From Thermoplasmata archaeon (GTDB taxonomy: Archaea; Thermoplasmatota; Thermoplasmata; Lutacidiplasmatales; UBA184), in the NCBI GenBank assembly GCA_021821785.1, contig JAKACD010000005.1, forward strand, positions 1 to 64,000: a stretch of DNA of 64,000 nt, read 5' to 3'. This document shows positions 1 through 8,593 of the stretch, in pieces (the first letter of the stretch is position 1; each line of letters begins with the position of its first letter). The notes beneath the pieces were generated by a model, which was not told the origin of the DNA, ran no database searches, and was given only the letters and a program-made list of their open reading frames with translations. The translations under genes and the position numbers were made by a program.

Positions 1-103
1 CTGGCGGTTGTTCGGTTGCATGCTATCGCGTGAGGATTCAGCCAACGAATCGGCTTTATGGGCGAATCGCTACTCTTCGACAGCCGCTGGGGAGGTAGAG
101 AGA

Positions 104-505
104 GTGGAGATTGACCACGTCAACGCATACGCTCTGACCGTCCGTGATGTCAAGCGGTGCGCTGAGTTCTATCGTGACAAGCTGGGGCTGAAGGTTGCGG
201 AGCTCTCGGACAATTTCGCGTACTTGAAGTTCGGCGACAAAGGTGGGCCTGGAGTCGCATTAGTCTCTGCCCTGGGACTCTCTCGCGAGATACCGAAGGA
301 GCGGGTTCGACCGGAGGAGCACCTTGTTCAGCGAAACTACTTCGCGGTTTTCTTGGACGATGCGGACCGCGCGTATGAGGAGCTCCGCCAGAAGGGGGTT
401 CGGTTCTTGCAGCCGCCTGCCACTCGACCGGACGGACAGCGGTTTGCGTTCTTCGAGGATCCCGAAGGGAATCTTTGGGAGGTTTCGCACTTTCCGAAGA
501 AGTAA
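104..505 (+). CDS. VOC (glyoxalase/dioxygenase-fold) family protein
   Basis: A 133-residue single-domain VOC protein. It shows the opening IDHV strand, the AEFYRDKLGL helix and the closing EDPEGNLWEV strand in the usual order. The reading frame stays open further upstream, but the GTG start is preceded at 7 bases by a GGAGGT ribosome site (positions 91-96), and conserved sequence begins right after it. VOC proteins bind a metal and do varied jobs (isomerisation, ring cleavage, antibiotic binding). The substrate cannot be inferred here. Confidence 0.85.
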   Translation: MEIDHVNAYALTVRDVKRCAEFYRDKLGLKVAELSDNFAYLKFGDKGGPGVALVSALGLSREIPKERVRPEEHLVQRNYFAVFLDDADRAYEELRQKGVRFLQPPATRPDGQRFAFFEDPEGNLWEVSHFPKK

Positions 506-543
506 GGGGACGCAGAGCCGGGGTCGGCGGAAGGGAGCATATC

Positions 544-1107
544 ATGACCAACCGAGGGGCTCGGGCCTCGGGACCGAAGCAAAAATCCCCGGGGCGCAGC
601 ATCTCGGAAGTGGACTTGGCGAGGGCGTGGATCCAGTGGCTCGTGGAGACGCGAAAGGGCTACCTGGAGAAGTTGCTGGAGTTGCCGCCGAAGGAACGCC
701 TCCGGGATCGGGGCGCGTCCTTCCCTTCGATTCAGGATATCTTCCTTCACATCCTCGACAACAACGTTTGGTGGCTCGATAGCGTTCCCCGGAATCGCCA
801 GGAATCCCATACCGAGGTGAAGGGAAATCTGTCGCCGTCCGAAATACGGCGAGCGGCGGGTCGCATCGGCCGTGCCAGTCAGGCCCTGGCGAAGTCGCTG
901 ACCCCGGCCCGACTCGATCAGAGTTTCGTTGTCCGAGGAGAGCAGGGGAACGGCAAACTGTTTGAAATGAGGTCGAACCTTCGTACTATCATCTGGCACC
1001 TGATCGAGGAAGAGCTCCAGCACCGCGGCGAAATGAACGCCCTCTTCTGGCAGATGGATGTCGAGGCTCCGACGCGCGCGTGGTTCAGCAGCGCGTTGGC
1101 GGCGTGA
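544..1107 (+). CDS. DinB/YfiT-like four-helix metalloprotein
   Basis: A 187-residue protein with the DinB-type helical pattern. A first metal-ligand helix reads IFLHILDNNVWWL and a later helix reads HLIEEELQHRGEMNALFW, giving the spaced histidines of this superfamily. Members act as metal-dependent thiol transferases or have unknown roles. It follows the VOC gene by about 38 bases on the same strand and may be co-transcribed with it. The start is the ATG after a GGAAGGGAG-like site. Family assignment is good; substrate unknown. Confidence 0.75.
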   Translation: MTNRGARASGPKQKSPGRSISEVDLARAWIQWLVETRKGYLEKLLELPPKERLRDRGASFPSIQDIFLHILDNNVWWLDSVPRNRQESHTEVKGNLSPSEIRRAAGRIGRASQALAKSLTPARLDQSFVVRGEQGNGKLFEMRSNLRTIIWHLIEEELQHRGEMNALFWQMDVEAPTRAWFSSALAA

Positions 1108-1377
1108 AGTGGGTCCGCTCTGACGGAGCAGATGATCGATCGAGGAAATCGAGGGAGACCTTGCCGGGTCGAGGCTCGTGGTCGTCTATCGCCCCGATGG
1201 CCCAAGGACCCGGGTCGACGCCTCGGGGACATTCAATGCAAGGCGAAACCCCCGGGGCCGCATGCGGGCGGCGGGCCGCCGCGACATGTTTCCGTACCGT
1301 CAAGGAACCGGCGCGGATTAGGATCCCCGACACGGAGGGCTCAGCCGCCGGGGTCTCTCCTTGGAAAGCCGTGGAAA

Positions 1378-1449
1378 TGGACACGGGGGGATTTGAACCC
1401 CCGACCTCTGCTTTGCGAAAGCAGCGATCTTCCGCTGATCTACGTGCCC
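1378..1449 (-). tRNA. tRNA-Ala (anticodon CGC)
   Basis: A complete cloverleaf. Acceptor GGGCACG pairs with CGTGTCC and includes a G3-U70 wobble, the alanine identity element. The anticodon stem CTGCT/AGCAG encloses loop TTCGCAA with anticodon CGC. The T arm is GGGGG-TTCAAAT-CCCCC and the discriminator is A. CCA is not encoded and there is no intron. Confidence 0.95.
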
Positions 1450-1474
1450 GCGGAAGGCGGGGAGGTCCGGGCTC

Positions 1475-1483
1475 GCTTAAAGT
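1475..1483 (-). promoter_or_regulatory. TATA box for tRNA-Ala
   Basis: ACTTTAAGC on the minus strand is centred about 30 bases before the tRNA 5' end, the expected archaeal TATA distance, in an otherwise GC-rich stretch. Confidence 0.6.
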
Positions 1484-1515
1484 TTGGGTCCTCGGCCCGC
1501 CGGGCCCGCTCGGGT

Positions 1516-2076
1516 TCAATGCTCGTGCTTCAGCACGCGCGTGAACCGGGCGAGCTCGACCAGGTGGTCACGGATGAACTTTCGGCTGACCTCGTCCGTC
1601 AGACGGCCCTGAGCATCGAACTTCGGGGCGCAGAAGGGGACCATCACTTCGGGCCGATTGATCGGGAACATATTGATGAAGACCATCGACTGGCGCAGCT
1701 CGTACTGAGCCCGCGCGCCGGCGATCATGCCGGTGGAGGCGCTCATGATCCCCGCCGGCTTTCCGTTCCAGGCGTTGTCGTTGTGCGGGCGCGAGCACCA
1801 GTCGATGACGTTCTTCTCGGCGGCCGAGAGCCCGTAGTTGTGCTCGTTGATCGAGAAGAGGACCGCGTCGGCCGCCCGGACCTTCTCCTTGAAGCGGCGG
1901 ACGACCTCGGGCGGGTTCGTCTCGTCGTCCTGGTTGAAGAGCGGGAAGCCGCGGATGTCGGCGATCTCGATATGGACCTCGGAGGGCGCGAGTTCGGCCG
2001 CCGCGTGGAGCAGCCCGAGGCTGTAGGCGTTCTTTCGCAAGCTGCCGGGAACCCCAAGGATCCGAAGCTCGGTCAT
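1516..2076 (-). CDS. NADPH-dependent FMN reductase-family flavoprotein
   Basis: A 186-residue flavodoxin-fold protein. It opens with a beta strand and the phosphate loop GSLRKNAYS that binds FMN, followed by the mid-protein NEHNYGLSAAEKNVIDW segment at the position of the family's PEYN-type motif. These enzymes reduce flavins, quinones or azo compounds with NAD(P)H. I start it at ATG 2076 because that gives the normal N-terminus; the open frame further upstream is low-complexity. A second family member lies at 41443. Confidence 0.85.
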   Translation of the reverse strand: MTELRILGVPGSLRKNAYSLGLLHAAAELAPSEVHIEIADIRGFPLFNQDDETNPPEVVRRFKEKVRAADAVLFSINEHNYGLSAAEKNVIDWCSRPHNDNAWNGKPAGIMSASTGMIAGARAQYELRQSMVFINMFPINRPEVMVPFCAPKFDAQGRLTDEVSRKFIRDHLVELARFTRVLKHEH

Positions 2077-2164
2077 GGGCAGGACGCCTTCGACAACGCC
2101 GCGCGGAGATTTAGCCCCCACGATGCGCGACGCAACGAGGAGGCGCGGGGGCGACCGCGAGCCG

Positions 2165-2788
2165 TTAGGCGTTGATCGAGGCGAGACCGGCCGTCCGCGA
2201 GCCGGGGTCGACCGGGACCGCCTCGGACTTACCGGCCCGTGCGACGGACGGGGCATTGCCGGTCGGGGTCGCCGGCCCGCCCGACGGGGGTGGGCGGTTC
2301 GCCCCGGGGCGGCTGGAGGGCCGCCGGACCATCACGAGGCGGCGGTGGTCCGTGTCGTAGCGGAAGAGGTCGGCGTACCGCCCCCAGTTGACGATGTTCT
2401 GCACGGCCTCCTCGGCCGGCGCGGTCGTCAGGGAGATGATCTGGCCGAGCTCCTCGTCGGAGAGGCAGTGCTCGGGCGCGCTCTCGAGCGCCCGCAGGAG
2501 CGTCCGGAAGAGCGTGGTCCGCTTGAGCTGGTCTCGCAGGATCGACTTCCGCTCCCGGATTGTGCCGCCCGCGAGCCGCTTTCCGAGGTCGGTGAAGACG
2601 ACCCGACCGTCGCTCACCTTCACGAAGTCGAGGACCTCGGCGAACTCGAGCGAGGGGAGGATCTCGTCGATCTCGAGGTCGAGGTCGTCGGCGAGCAGCG
2701 CGACGTCCTCGGCGCCCTTGTGGGAGTTGAGGAGCACCAGGAGCCCCATCATCTCGGTGGGGCTCGCCTTGGGGTATGCGGTCGGCAC
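2165..2788 (-). CDS. AAA_assoc_C-type protein of a NitT/TauT ABC system
   Basis: A 207-residue protein whose first 150 residues look like the AAA-associated C-terminal domain normally fused to the ATPase of nitrate/sulfonate-type ABC importers: winged-helix-like text such as LADDLDLEIDEILPSLEF, then FTDLGKRLA and NIVNWGRYADLF. The last 50 residues are Pro/Gly-rich. Here it is a separate gene just downstream of the ATPase (49-base gap) and permease, so it probably regulates that transporter. Confidence 0.75.
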   Translation of the reverse strand: MPTAYPKASPTEMMGLLVLLNSHKGAEDVALLADDLDLEIDEILPSLEFAEVLDFVKVSDGRVVFTDLGKRLAGGTIRERKSILRDQLKRTTLFRTLLRALESAPEHCLSDEELGQIISLTTAPAEEAVQNIVNWGRYADLFRYDTDHRRLVMVRRPSSRPGANRPPPSGGPATPTGNAPSVARAGKSEAVPVDPGSRTAGLASINA

Positions 2789-2837
2789 GGTTCGACTCGG
2801 GGGAATCCTCCCTACGCGGGGTCCGGACTATAAGCGT

Positions 2838-3644
2838 TTATCCCACGGGGGAGGCCCCTCCGTCCCCCGACGGCCCTCCCGCCGGTGGACCCCCCTGGGT
2901 GATCAGGGAGTAAACCCGGTCGGTGAGGTCGTAGAACGCCGCCGATTTCCGGTCGCGGGGACGGGGGAGATTGACCGCTACCTCGGCGAGGAGGTGCCCC
3001 GGGCGGCGAGAGAGGACGATGACCCGGTCGGCGAGCTCGATCGCCTCTTCGATGTTGTGGGAGACCAGGAGGACCGCTTCGGGTGGTAGCTGCGGGTCGC
3101 GCCAGAGTTGGAGCACCTCGTCCCGGAGGTTCGCGGCCGTGAGCGGATCGAGGGCGCTGAACGGCTCGTCCATGAGCAGCACCGCCGGCTCCACCGCCAG
3201 GGCCCGGGCCAAGCCGACCCGCTGGCGCATCCCCCCCGAGAGCTCCCGCGGATAGGCCTCCTGGAATCCATCGAGCCCGATGACGGAGATGTACCGCTCG
3301 ACCTGCGGGGCGATCCGCTCGGGCGGCCAGCCCAGCGCCTCGAGCCCGAACGCCACGTTCTGGGCGACCGTGAGCCAGGGGTAGAGGGCGAAGTTCTGGA
3401 AGACCATCGCCATCTGGCGGCAGACCTGGTCGACCGCCTGGTCCCGAAAGAAGATCTGTCCCTTCGTGGGCCGGTCAAGGCCCTGGATCAACCGCAGGAG
3501 GGTCGACTTGCCGCACCCCGACGGCCCCACGATCGCAAGGAAGTCCGAGTCCTTGACCGCGAAGCTGATGTCCTGCATGATCGAGATCGAGGTATGCCGG
3601 GACGCGAAGCTCTTCGAGACGTGCTCGACCCGGATCAGCGCCAT
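2838..3644 (-). CDS. NitT/TauT-family ABC transporter ATP-binding protein
   Basis: A 268-residue ABC ATPase with Walker A GPSGCGKST, Q-loop, signature LSGGMRQRVGLARAL, Walker B LLMDEPFSALD and switch His in LVSHNIEEA. The closest textbook relatives are SsuB/TauB-like ATPases that drive uptake of nitrate, sulfonates or related anions. It lies 36 bases after the permease gene and before the AAA_assoc_C gene. No periplasmic-type binding protein is encoded in the window, so the substrate is open. Confidence 0.9.
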   Translation of the reverse strand: MALIRVEHVSKSFASRHTSISIMQDISFAVKDSDFLAIVGPSGCGKSTLLRLIQGLDRPTKGQIFFRDQAVDQVCRQMAMVFQNFALYPWLTVAQNVAFGLEALGWPPERIAPQVERYISVIGLDGFQEAYPRELSGGMRQRVGLARALAVEPAVLLMDEPFSALDPLTAANLRDEVLQLWRDPQLPPEAVLLVSHNIEEAIELADRVIVLSRRPGHLLAEVAVNLPRPRDRKSAAFYDLTDRVYSLITQGGPPAGGPSGDGGASPVG

Positions 3645-3680
3645 CCTATCCCTCCGCGCGACCGACCTCGTCCCGGCCCC

Positions 3681-5291
3681 TCAATCGTACCGGTACTGAG
3701 TGACGGCCCGGCGGTAGAGCGGCTTCCATATGACCTCATTGATGGTGATGACCGTCGCGACGAGCGTGAGCAGGGCGACCGCCATCAATGCGTAGCCGCT
3801 CGACTGAAGTTGCTGGCCGATATCGATCAGCTGCCCGATCCCGAGCACGCTGAGCTGCTGGCCGTTCTCGAGGTTGAGGTACTCCGCGACGATGAGCGTG
3901 TTCCAGCCGCCCCCGAACGCGGTGATCGACCCGGTCACGAGCGCGGGGAAGATACCCGGTAAGAGCACCCGACGATAGAAGCTCCGCCCTTTGACCCCGT
4001 AGGCGTGGGCCGCCTCCACGAGGTCGGGGGGCAGCGCGCGCACTCCCGACAGTAGGTTGAAGAACAGGTACCAGAGCATCCCGGTCAGCAGCATGAGGAC
4101 CGAGGCGCCATTCGGCGAAAGGTACGGCACGAGCCCGAAGATGATCACCGGGAAGAGCGCCGTGGCCGGGAACGACGCGACCACCTCGATCACGGGCAGG
4201 CCGTAGCGGCTCGCCCGGGAGCTTCGCGCCGTGTGGATCGCGAGCGGCAGAGCGATCGCGAGACAGATCGCGTACGCCCCCACGACCCGGAGGATCGAAG
4301 CTCCCATGGCCAGGGGGACGAGGGCGATCTCCTGACGGGGGTAGGCCTGGATCGGCGCCGTGAAGACGTCAAAGATCGCGACGACCATCGTGATGAGCAA
4401 TAGCCAGATGAGTACGAGCATCGCTCCGAGGGTCACGTAGTAGATGGCCGAGCGACGACGGGGGCTCGGCGTGCGTCCCGGACGGACGGTGATCGCGGCG
4501 AGCTGGACGAACGGGGTACTGATCCGCGAGACCCCCGTACGGACCCCGCGGGTGACCAGGGTCGTCGCCCGGCGGAAGCGGCCGGCCTGAAACGGGGCCG
4601 CCCCGACCTCGCCGCCCTCGCCCGAGGGGCTCTGGTCGTAGCGGAACCGTTCCGCCCAGCGCCCGAGGGGTCTCCACACGAAGAAGTCGAGCAGCGCGAT
4701 GACGAGGACCAGGAGCACGATCCCCGCGAGGAACTCGCTCAGGTTCCCGTGCTGGGCGGAGACGAGGAGGTAGCTCCCGATCCCCGGGAGCGTGAAGTTC
4801 GAGTTGGTCGTGCTGAAGATCTCGGCCTCGACGAGGAAGAACCAGCCCGCCGTCCAGGAAAGCACGGAGTTGTAGACGAGACGGTTGACCGTGGCGGGGA
4901 AGAGCACCCGTCGGAAGAGCAGGTAGCCCCGGAGGCCGAACGTGTCGGCCGCCTCCTTGAGGTCCCCGGGGAGCGTCTTCAGCGACTCGTAGACGCCGAA
5001 GACCATGTTCCAGGCCATCGAGGTGAAGATGAGGAACACCGACGCGAAGTTCGGTCCGAAGAAGCTACCGGGGGTCGCCTCGGCAAAGATCGCGATCGCG
5101 AACGGAAAGAACCCGAGGATTGGGATCGACTGGAGGATGTCCAGCACCGGGATCATCACGCGCTCGCCGCCCCGGTGTGTCGCTGCGTAGTAGCCGTACG
5201 CGAGCGAGAACGCGAGCGAGAGCGCGTACGCGGCGACCATCCGCAGGAACGAGAAGGTGACGTCGACGCTCGCGAGGGGGAGGAAGTCCAC
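3681..5291 (-). CDS. ABC transporter permease with two fused BPD_transp_1 domains
   Basis: A polytopic protein of at least 536 residues. Two homologous permease halves (about 1-220 and 300-536) each contain an EAA loop, seen as LKEAADTFGLRG and LVEAAHAYGVKG, that docks the ATPase. A charged linker of about 60 residues joins them. The first canonical start is GTG 5291, but the frame is open upstream without any ATG/GTG/TTG back to at least 5560, and the codons just before 5291 encode a plausible first membrane helix (AAIYLAVPVAAAAYAA). The true N-terminus is therefore uncertain; CTG 5393 is one candidate. Confidence 0.85.
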   Translation of the reverse strand: MDFLPLASVDVTFSFLRMVAAYALSLAFSLAYGYYAATHRGGERVMIPVLDILQSIPILGFFPFAIAIFAEATPGSFFGPNFASVFLIFTSMAWNMVFGVYESLKTLPGDLKEAADTFGLRGYLLFRRVLFPATVNRLVYNSVLSWTAGWFFLVEAEIFSTTNSNFTLPGIGSYLLVSAQHGNLSEFLAGIVLLVLVIALLDFFVWRPLGRWAERFRYDQSPSGEGGEVGAAPFQAGRFRRATTLVTRGVRTGVSRISTPFVQLAAITVRPGRTPSPRRRSAIYYVTLGAMLVLIWLLLITMVVAIFDVFTAPIQAYPRQEIALVPLAMGASILRVVGAYAICLAIALPLAIHTARSSRASRYGLPVIEVVASFPATALFPVIIFGLVPYLSPNGASVLMLLTGMLWYLFFNLLSGVRALPPDLVEAAHAYGVKGRSFYRRVLLPGIFPALVTGSITAFGGGWNTLIVAEYLNLENGQQLSVLGIGQLIDIGQQLQSSGYALMAVALLTLVATVITINEVIWKPLYRRAVTQYRYD

Positions 5292-5653
5292 GAACCCTCC
5301 GAGCGACGAGCCAAGTGAGGCGGCGTAGGCCGCTGCGGCGACCGGGACCGCGAGGTAGATCGCCGCCGACCGCCAGGCGGGGGGGAACTTCAGGGGGGAC
5401 CGGACCCGATGCGCGTCGCCCGCGGCCTCCTCGCTCCGGGGGTCAGTGACCCCCGTCGTCGCTCCCGGACCCTCGACCCGGCGGACCGTAACTCCCCCTC
5501 GCCATGCGTTCGGTCGGGCATGGACCGGGGTGCGACGGCGCTGGCATATTTGTGGAGTATGGTGGAATCGGGCGCTCCCTCAGCCAGAGGAGGCCCGCGC
5601 CGCCGCTCCGCCCGCGGCAACGTTTATCAACGGCCCGACGCTGGCCGACGCGT
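5292..5653. other. Intergenic stretch: possible permease N-terminus and tRNA-Gln promoter
   Basis: About 360 bases without a confident gene. The permease-proximal 100 bases look translated (hydrophobic segment in frame with the permease) but lack a canonical start. On the minus strand ACAAATATGCC near 5546 could be a TATA element for the importer operon. The distal end holds the tRNA-Gln promoter. Confidence 0.5.
5621..5630 (+). promoter_or_regulatory. TATA box for tRNA-Gln
   Basis: CGTTTATCAA is centred about 28 bases before the tRNA 5' end in a GC-rich background, matching archaeal TATA spacing. Confidence 0.65.
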
Positions 5654-5760
5654 AGCCCCGTAGTGTAGTGGCCAATCATGCGAGACTCTGGATCTCGCGA
5701 CGCAGGTTCGAACGCCGCGGGTACACGCGGATCCCACGGCCGGAACTCCTGCCGGGGCTA
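5654..5760 (+). tRNA. tRNA-Gln (anticodon CTG) with an intron in the T loop
   Basis: Exon 1 (5654-5712) carries acceptor strand AGCCCCG, the D arm and anticodon stem CGAGA/TCTCG with loop CTCTGGA (anticodon CTG). Read straight through, the T arm is broken. Removing 34 bases restores T stem GCAGG/CCTGC, loop TTCGAAT, acceptor strand CGGGGCT and discriminator A, all perfectly paired, giving a 73-base mature tRNA. The intron lies between nucleotides 59 and 60. CCA is not encoded. Confidence 0.93.
5713..5746 (+). other. Non-canonical tRNA intron (34 nt, position 59/60)
   Basis: The splice sites sit in a textbook bulge-helix-bulge. Outer helix GCAGG/CCTGC; 3-nt bulge ACT on the 3' strand; 4-bp central helix TTCG/CGGA (one G-U); 3-nt bulge AAC on the 5' strand; inner helix GCCG/CGGC. 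Cutting after the second base of each bulge (AA|C and AC|T) yields exactly the intact tRNA. This is the substrate of the archaeal splicing endonuclease. Confidence 0.9.
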
Positions 5761-5962
5761 CTTTCTGCGACCTCTCCCTCTCATCGTGCGGGGGTGCTCC
5801 AGCTCGGCCAAACCGTTCTCCGAGAACGGGGCCACCGAGGCAGGGCTTAGGACCCTGTTGCCTAGGGCATGCGCCGGTTCAAAGGGCCGATCGGCGGTCG
5901 CCGCCGACGGCCGGGAACTCCGGCCCCCCGCACCTGGCTAGTCCTCCCCAGGTCCTTCGAAG

Positions 5963-6868
5963 ATGCACGCGACCGAGGTCCTGACGCCCGAGGAGATCCT
6001 CGCCCTGGACCCAGAAGGGGCCGACCGTCTGCTCGATGCCCTCGAGCGAACGGTACCGGTACGGTCGCCGCTCCTTCCGATCCCGTCCCGCCCGAACGCC
6101 GAGCTTCTCGTCTTCGGGGATACCCACGGGGACTGGCGTTCGACCCTCGCCGCGGTCGAGATGGCCTCCGCTCCCGGGACCGAGCGATGGCTGCTCGGCT
6201 TGGGCGATTATGTTGACCGGGCTCCGGACGACCTCCCGAACGGCTCGGTTGCGAACGCGCTGCATCTTCTCTCCCTCGCGGCGCGCTATCCGGAGCGGGT
6301 CTACCTGCTCCAAGGGAATCACGAGACCTCCCGCCGGATTCCTTGCTATCCGCACAATTTGCCGGAGGAGGTCGACGACCTCTGGGGGCCCGAGGCCGAA
6401 CGGTACCACCGCCTGGTCGGGCTACTCGAGCGGGGTGCGTACGCAGCCGTGACCGAAAGCGGCGCCTACCTCGCCCACGCGGGGTTTCCCCGCACCCTGC
6501 CGTCCGGATCCTGGCGGTCGGCTTTCGAGGCGATGGATGACGACCGCCTTTCCGAGATCGTCTGGGCCGAGTGCGACGCCTCCCGCATCCGTCGCGGCGC
6601 CGCCCCGTCCTGGGGGGCGCAGGCGCTCTCGGAGTTCCTTGGGGTGACCGGCCTCGGGGTCGTCCTTCGAGGTCACGACCCGGACGTGGTCGGCCGCCCG
6701 CTCTACGACGGGCGGTGCCTCACGCTTCACACGACCCGGATCTACGAACGCTACGGAGGGGTCATTGTGGCGGTAGTCCCACTCGGCCGTCGGCTCGAGA
6801 GCGTGAACGATCTCCGGATCGAGCATCTGCTGACGGAAGGGCGGTCGTACACGGACGACCGGGACTGA
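5963..6868 (+). CDS. PPP-family serine/threonine protein phosphatase
   Basis: A 301-residue metallophosphoesterase with every PPP signature in order: GDTHG, GDYVDR, GNHE, the HAG histidine and RGHD. These residues hold the two-metal centre that dephosphorylates phosphoserine and phosphothreonine. The N-terminal 35 residues are an extension before the core. No kinase gene is adjacent. The 200 bases between tRNA-Gln and this gene show no clear promoter, so its transcription start is unclear. Confidence 0.9.
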   Translation: MHATEVLTPEEILALDPEGADRLLDALERTVPVRSPLLPIPSRPNAELLVFGDTHGDWRSTLAAVEMASAPGTERWLLGLGDYVDRAPDDLPNGSVANALHLLSLAARYPERVYLLQGNHETSRRIPCYPHNLPEEVDDLWGPEAERYHRLVGLLERGAYAAVTESGAYLAHAGFPRTLPSGSWRSAFEAMDDDRLSEIVWAECDASRIRRGAAPSWGAQALSEFLGVTGLGVVLRGHDPDVVGRPLYDGRCLTLHTTRIYERYGGVIVAVVPLGRRLESVNDLRIEHLLTEGRSYTDDRD

Positions 6869-6945
6869 GCCCGGTCGTCCGCGGTGCATTCGGCTCGCAC
6901 CACCGCCCGGGGAGATGCCCCCGCGCGGACCGAGCGCCTCCTCGC

Positions 6946-7464
6946 CTAAGCCCCTCCGAACAACCGCCGCTCCTCGGCGAGGACCGAGGGGGCGCTCCGC
7001 GCCCGTTGGTATGCCTCCAGGCGCTCGCGATTGATCTCGAAGAACGCGTTTCCGCCGGGGAAGCCCGCCAGCATCGCCCGTGCCGACCCCGCCTCGCCGA
7101 GCAGGTAGAGCCCGGCGGCGAGCGCCTCCGCCGTGTTGAGCTCGCCCACCCGACCGTAGTGCTGCGGGTTCGCCGCGAGCAGGAGCGGCAGGCGTCGGTG
7201 GACGCCGCCCCTCGGAAGGCCGCGTTCCGAGCCCCCGAACGATCCGCGTTCCGACAGGCGGTTCCAGGAGCAGTCGACCGCGAGGAGACCTCCCCGCACC
7301 GCGGTCGCCCGGTCCCGCGCCGAGAGGGGCGCCGGGGCGAACGGGTCCAGGACGATCGGCGGGAACCCCCGCTCGTTCGTCCGGTGGAACGGGTCCGCGA
7401 GCCCTCGGTAGAGGAGGCGCCGTCCCGTGCAGCGCTTCGGGTGGTCGTCGCCGACGACCAGCAC
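6946..7464 (-). CDS. tsr3: 16S rRNA aminocarboxypropyltransferase Tsr3 (DUF367)
   Basis: A 172-residue protein with the N-terminal DDHPKRCTGRRL segment (RLI-like N-terminal domain) and the Tsr3 core VDCSWN, RLPLLLAANPQHYG and LNTAEALAAGLYLLG. Tsr3 transfers the 3-amino-3-carboxypropyl group of SAM to a hypermodified pseudouridine in small-subunit rRNA. I start it at GTG 7464 because an earlier start would overlap the aldolase gene by about 38 bases and add only a low-complexity leader. It follows the aldolase on the same strand. Confidence 0.85.
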   Translation of the reverse strand: MLVVGDDHPKRCTGRRLLYRGLADPFHRTNERGFPPIVLDPFAPAPLSARDRATAVRGGLLAVDCSWNRLSERGSFGGSERGLPRGGVHRRLPLLLAANPQHYGRVGELNTAEALAAGLYLLGEAGSARAMLAGFPGGNAFFEINRERLEAYQRARSAPSVLAEERRLFGGA

Positions 7465-7483
7465 GAGGCGCCGGACGGGCGCC

Positions 7484-8458
7484 CTAGGCCGGGGGCTGGG
7501 CGTACTCTCGGAAGATCGCATGCAGCTCGCGGGTCAGGCGGAGCGCCTCGGCCCGGGGGCGCTGCCAGAGGTTACGGCCGAAGATAATCCCGGTGGCGCC
7601 GGCGTCCATCGAGGCCCGGACCTTCGCGAGCAGCTCCGTGTCGCCGACCTTCTCGCCCCCCGAGACCAGCACGAGGGTGCGGCCGGCGCTCTCCACGACC
7701 TTGCGGAACGCGTCCCCCGGCGAGAGCCGGAGCGCGTTGTAGGGGGGCGGGCTCTCCGCGTCCTTCTCGGAGGCGACCGGATAGTTCACCTTCACGATGT
7801 CGGCGCCGAGCTCGAGCGCGACCCGCGCCGCATAGTCGACCGCGTAGAGGCTCTCCTTCCCGCCCTTCTTCGCAACGGCCTCCCCGCGCGGGTACGCCCA
7901 GACGACCACCGGCATCCCGAACCGGTCGGCCTCCCGCCGCACCTCCATGAACTGCCGAAAGTCCCGGTCCTGGGCGGGCGAGCCGACGTAGACCGTGTAG
8001 CCGACCGCGTCGGCCCCGAGCCGGACCGCGTCCTCCACGGTCCCGGTCAGCGGGCTGAACGCCTGGTTGTCCGAGGGGATGGTGGTCTTGCCGTTCAGCT
8101 TCAGGATGAGCGGGACGTCCCCCGCGAACTCGTGGCCGTACTTCTCGGCGAGTCCGATGTGGAGGGCGATCGCACTGAACTTCCCCTCGTGGGCGAGCTC
8201 GTACTGGTAGTGAGGGTCGAGCGACTCCGGGTTCGAGAAGAAGTCGATCGGGCCGTGCTCGAGCCCCTGGTCGATCGGAAGGACGAGCAGGGTCCCACCC
8301 CCCGGGCCGTGGTCGTAGAGGAGGCGCTTCAGTCGGGTGCGCTTCCCGGGGGAAAGCCCGAGCCGGGAGAGCGCGGGTCGGGGGAATCGGCGGGGGGACA
8401 CGGGGCCGCCACCGGGGGCGGTGGAAGCCGGAATGGAGCGGAGGCTGGAGTCGCTCAT
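7484..8458 (-). CDS. Archaeal class I fructose-bisphosphate aldolase (DhnA type)
   Basis: A 324-residue TIM-barrel aldolase of the archaeal DeoC/LacD class. Key segments are [11 protein letters not shown] near the start, [13 protein letters not shown] and the Schiff-base strand [10 protein letters not shown], whose lysine forms the imine with substrate, followed by the phosphate-binding LVSGGEK loop. It interconverts fructose 1,6-bisphosphate with triose phosphates in glycolysis/gluconeogenesis. TTAAAT on the minus strand (about 8492-8497) is a TATA candidate about 36 bases upstream of the ATG, implying a nearly leaderless mRNA. Confidence 0.9.
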   Translation of the reverse strand: MSDSSLRSIPASTAPGGGPVSPRRFPRPALSRLGLSPGKRTRLKRLLYDHGPGGGTLLVLPIDQGLEHGPIDFFSNPESLDPHYQYELAHEGKFSAIALHIGLAEKYGHEFAGDVPLILKLNGKTTIPSDNQAFSPLTGTVEDAVRLGADAVGYTVYVGSPAQDRDFRQFMEVRREADRFGMPVVVWAYPRGEAVAKKGGKESLYAVDYAARVALELGADIVKVNYPVASEKDAESPPPYNALRLSPGDAFRKVVESAGRTLVLVSGGEKVGDTELLAKVRASMDAGATGIIFGRNLWQRPRAEALRLTRELHAIFREYAQPPA

Positions 8459-8593
8459 GGGAGGACCTCGGGCCGAGCACCGGCTCGCGCGATTTAACAG
8501 TTGGTCTCCTCGACCGGTGGGCCGCCCCCGGCCGAGGATTTATCCCCCGCCCTCCCGTAGCACGGAGCGGCAGGAACGGGATCCCTCGGGTCG

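Noticed and set aside
1108-1377. Small RNA between the DinB gene and tRNA-Ala
   Set aside because: No promoter, box C/D or strong fold stands out in the 270 bases.
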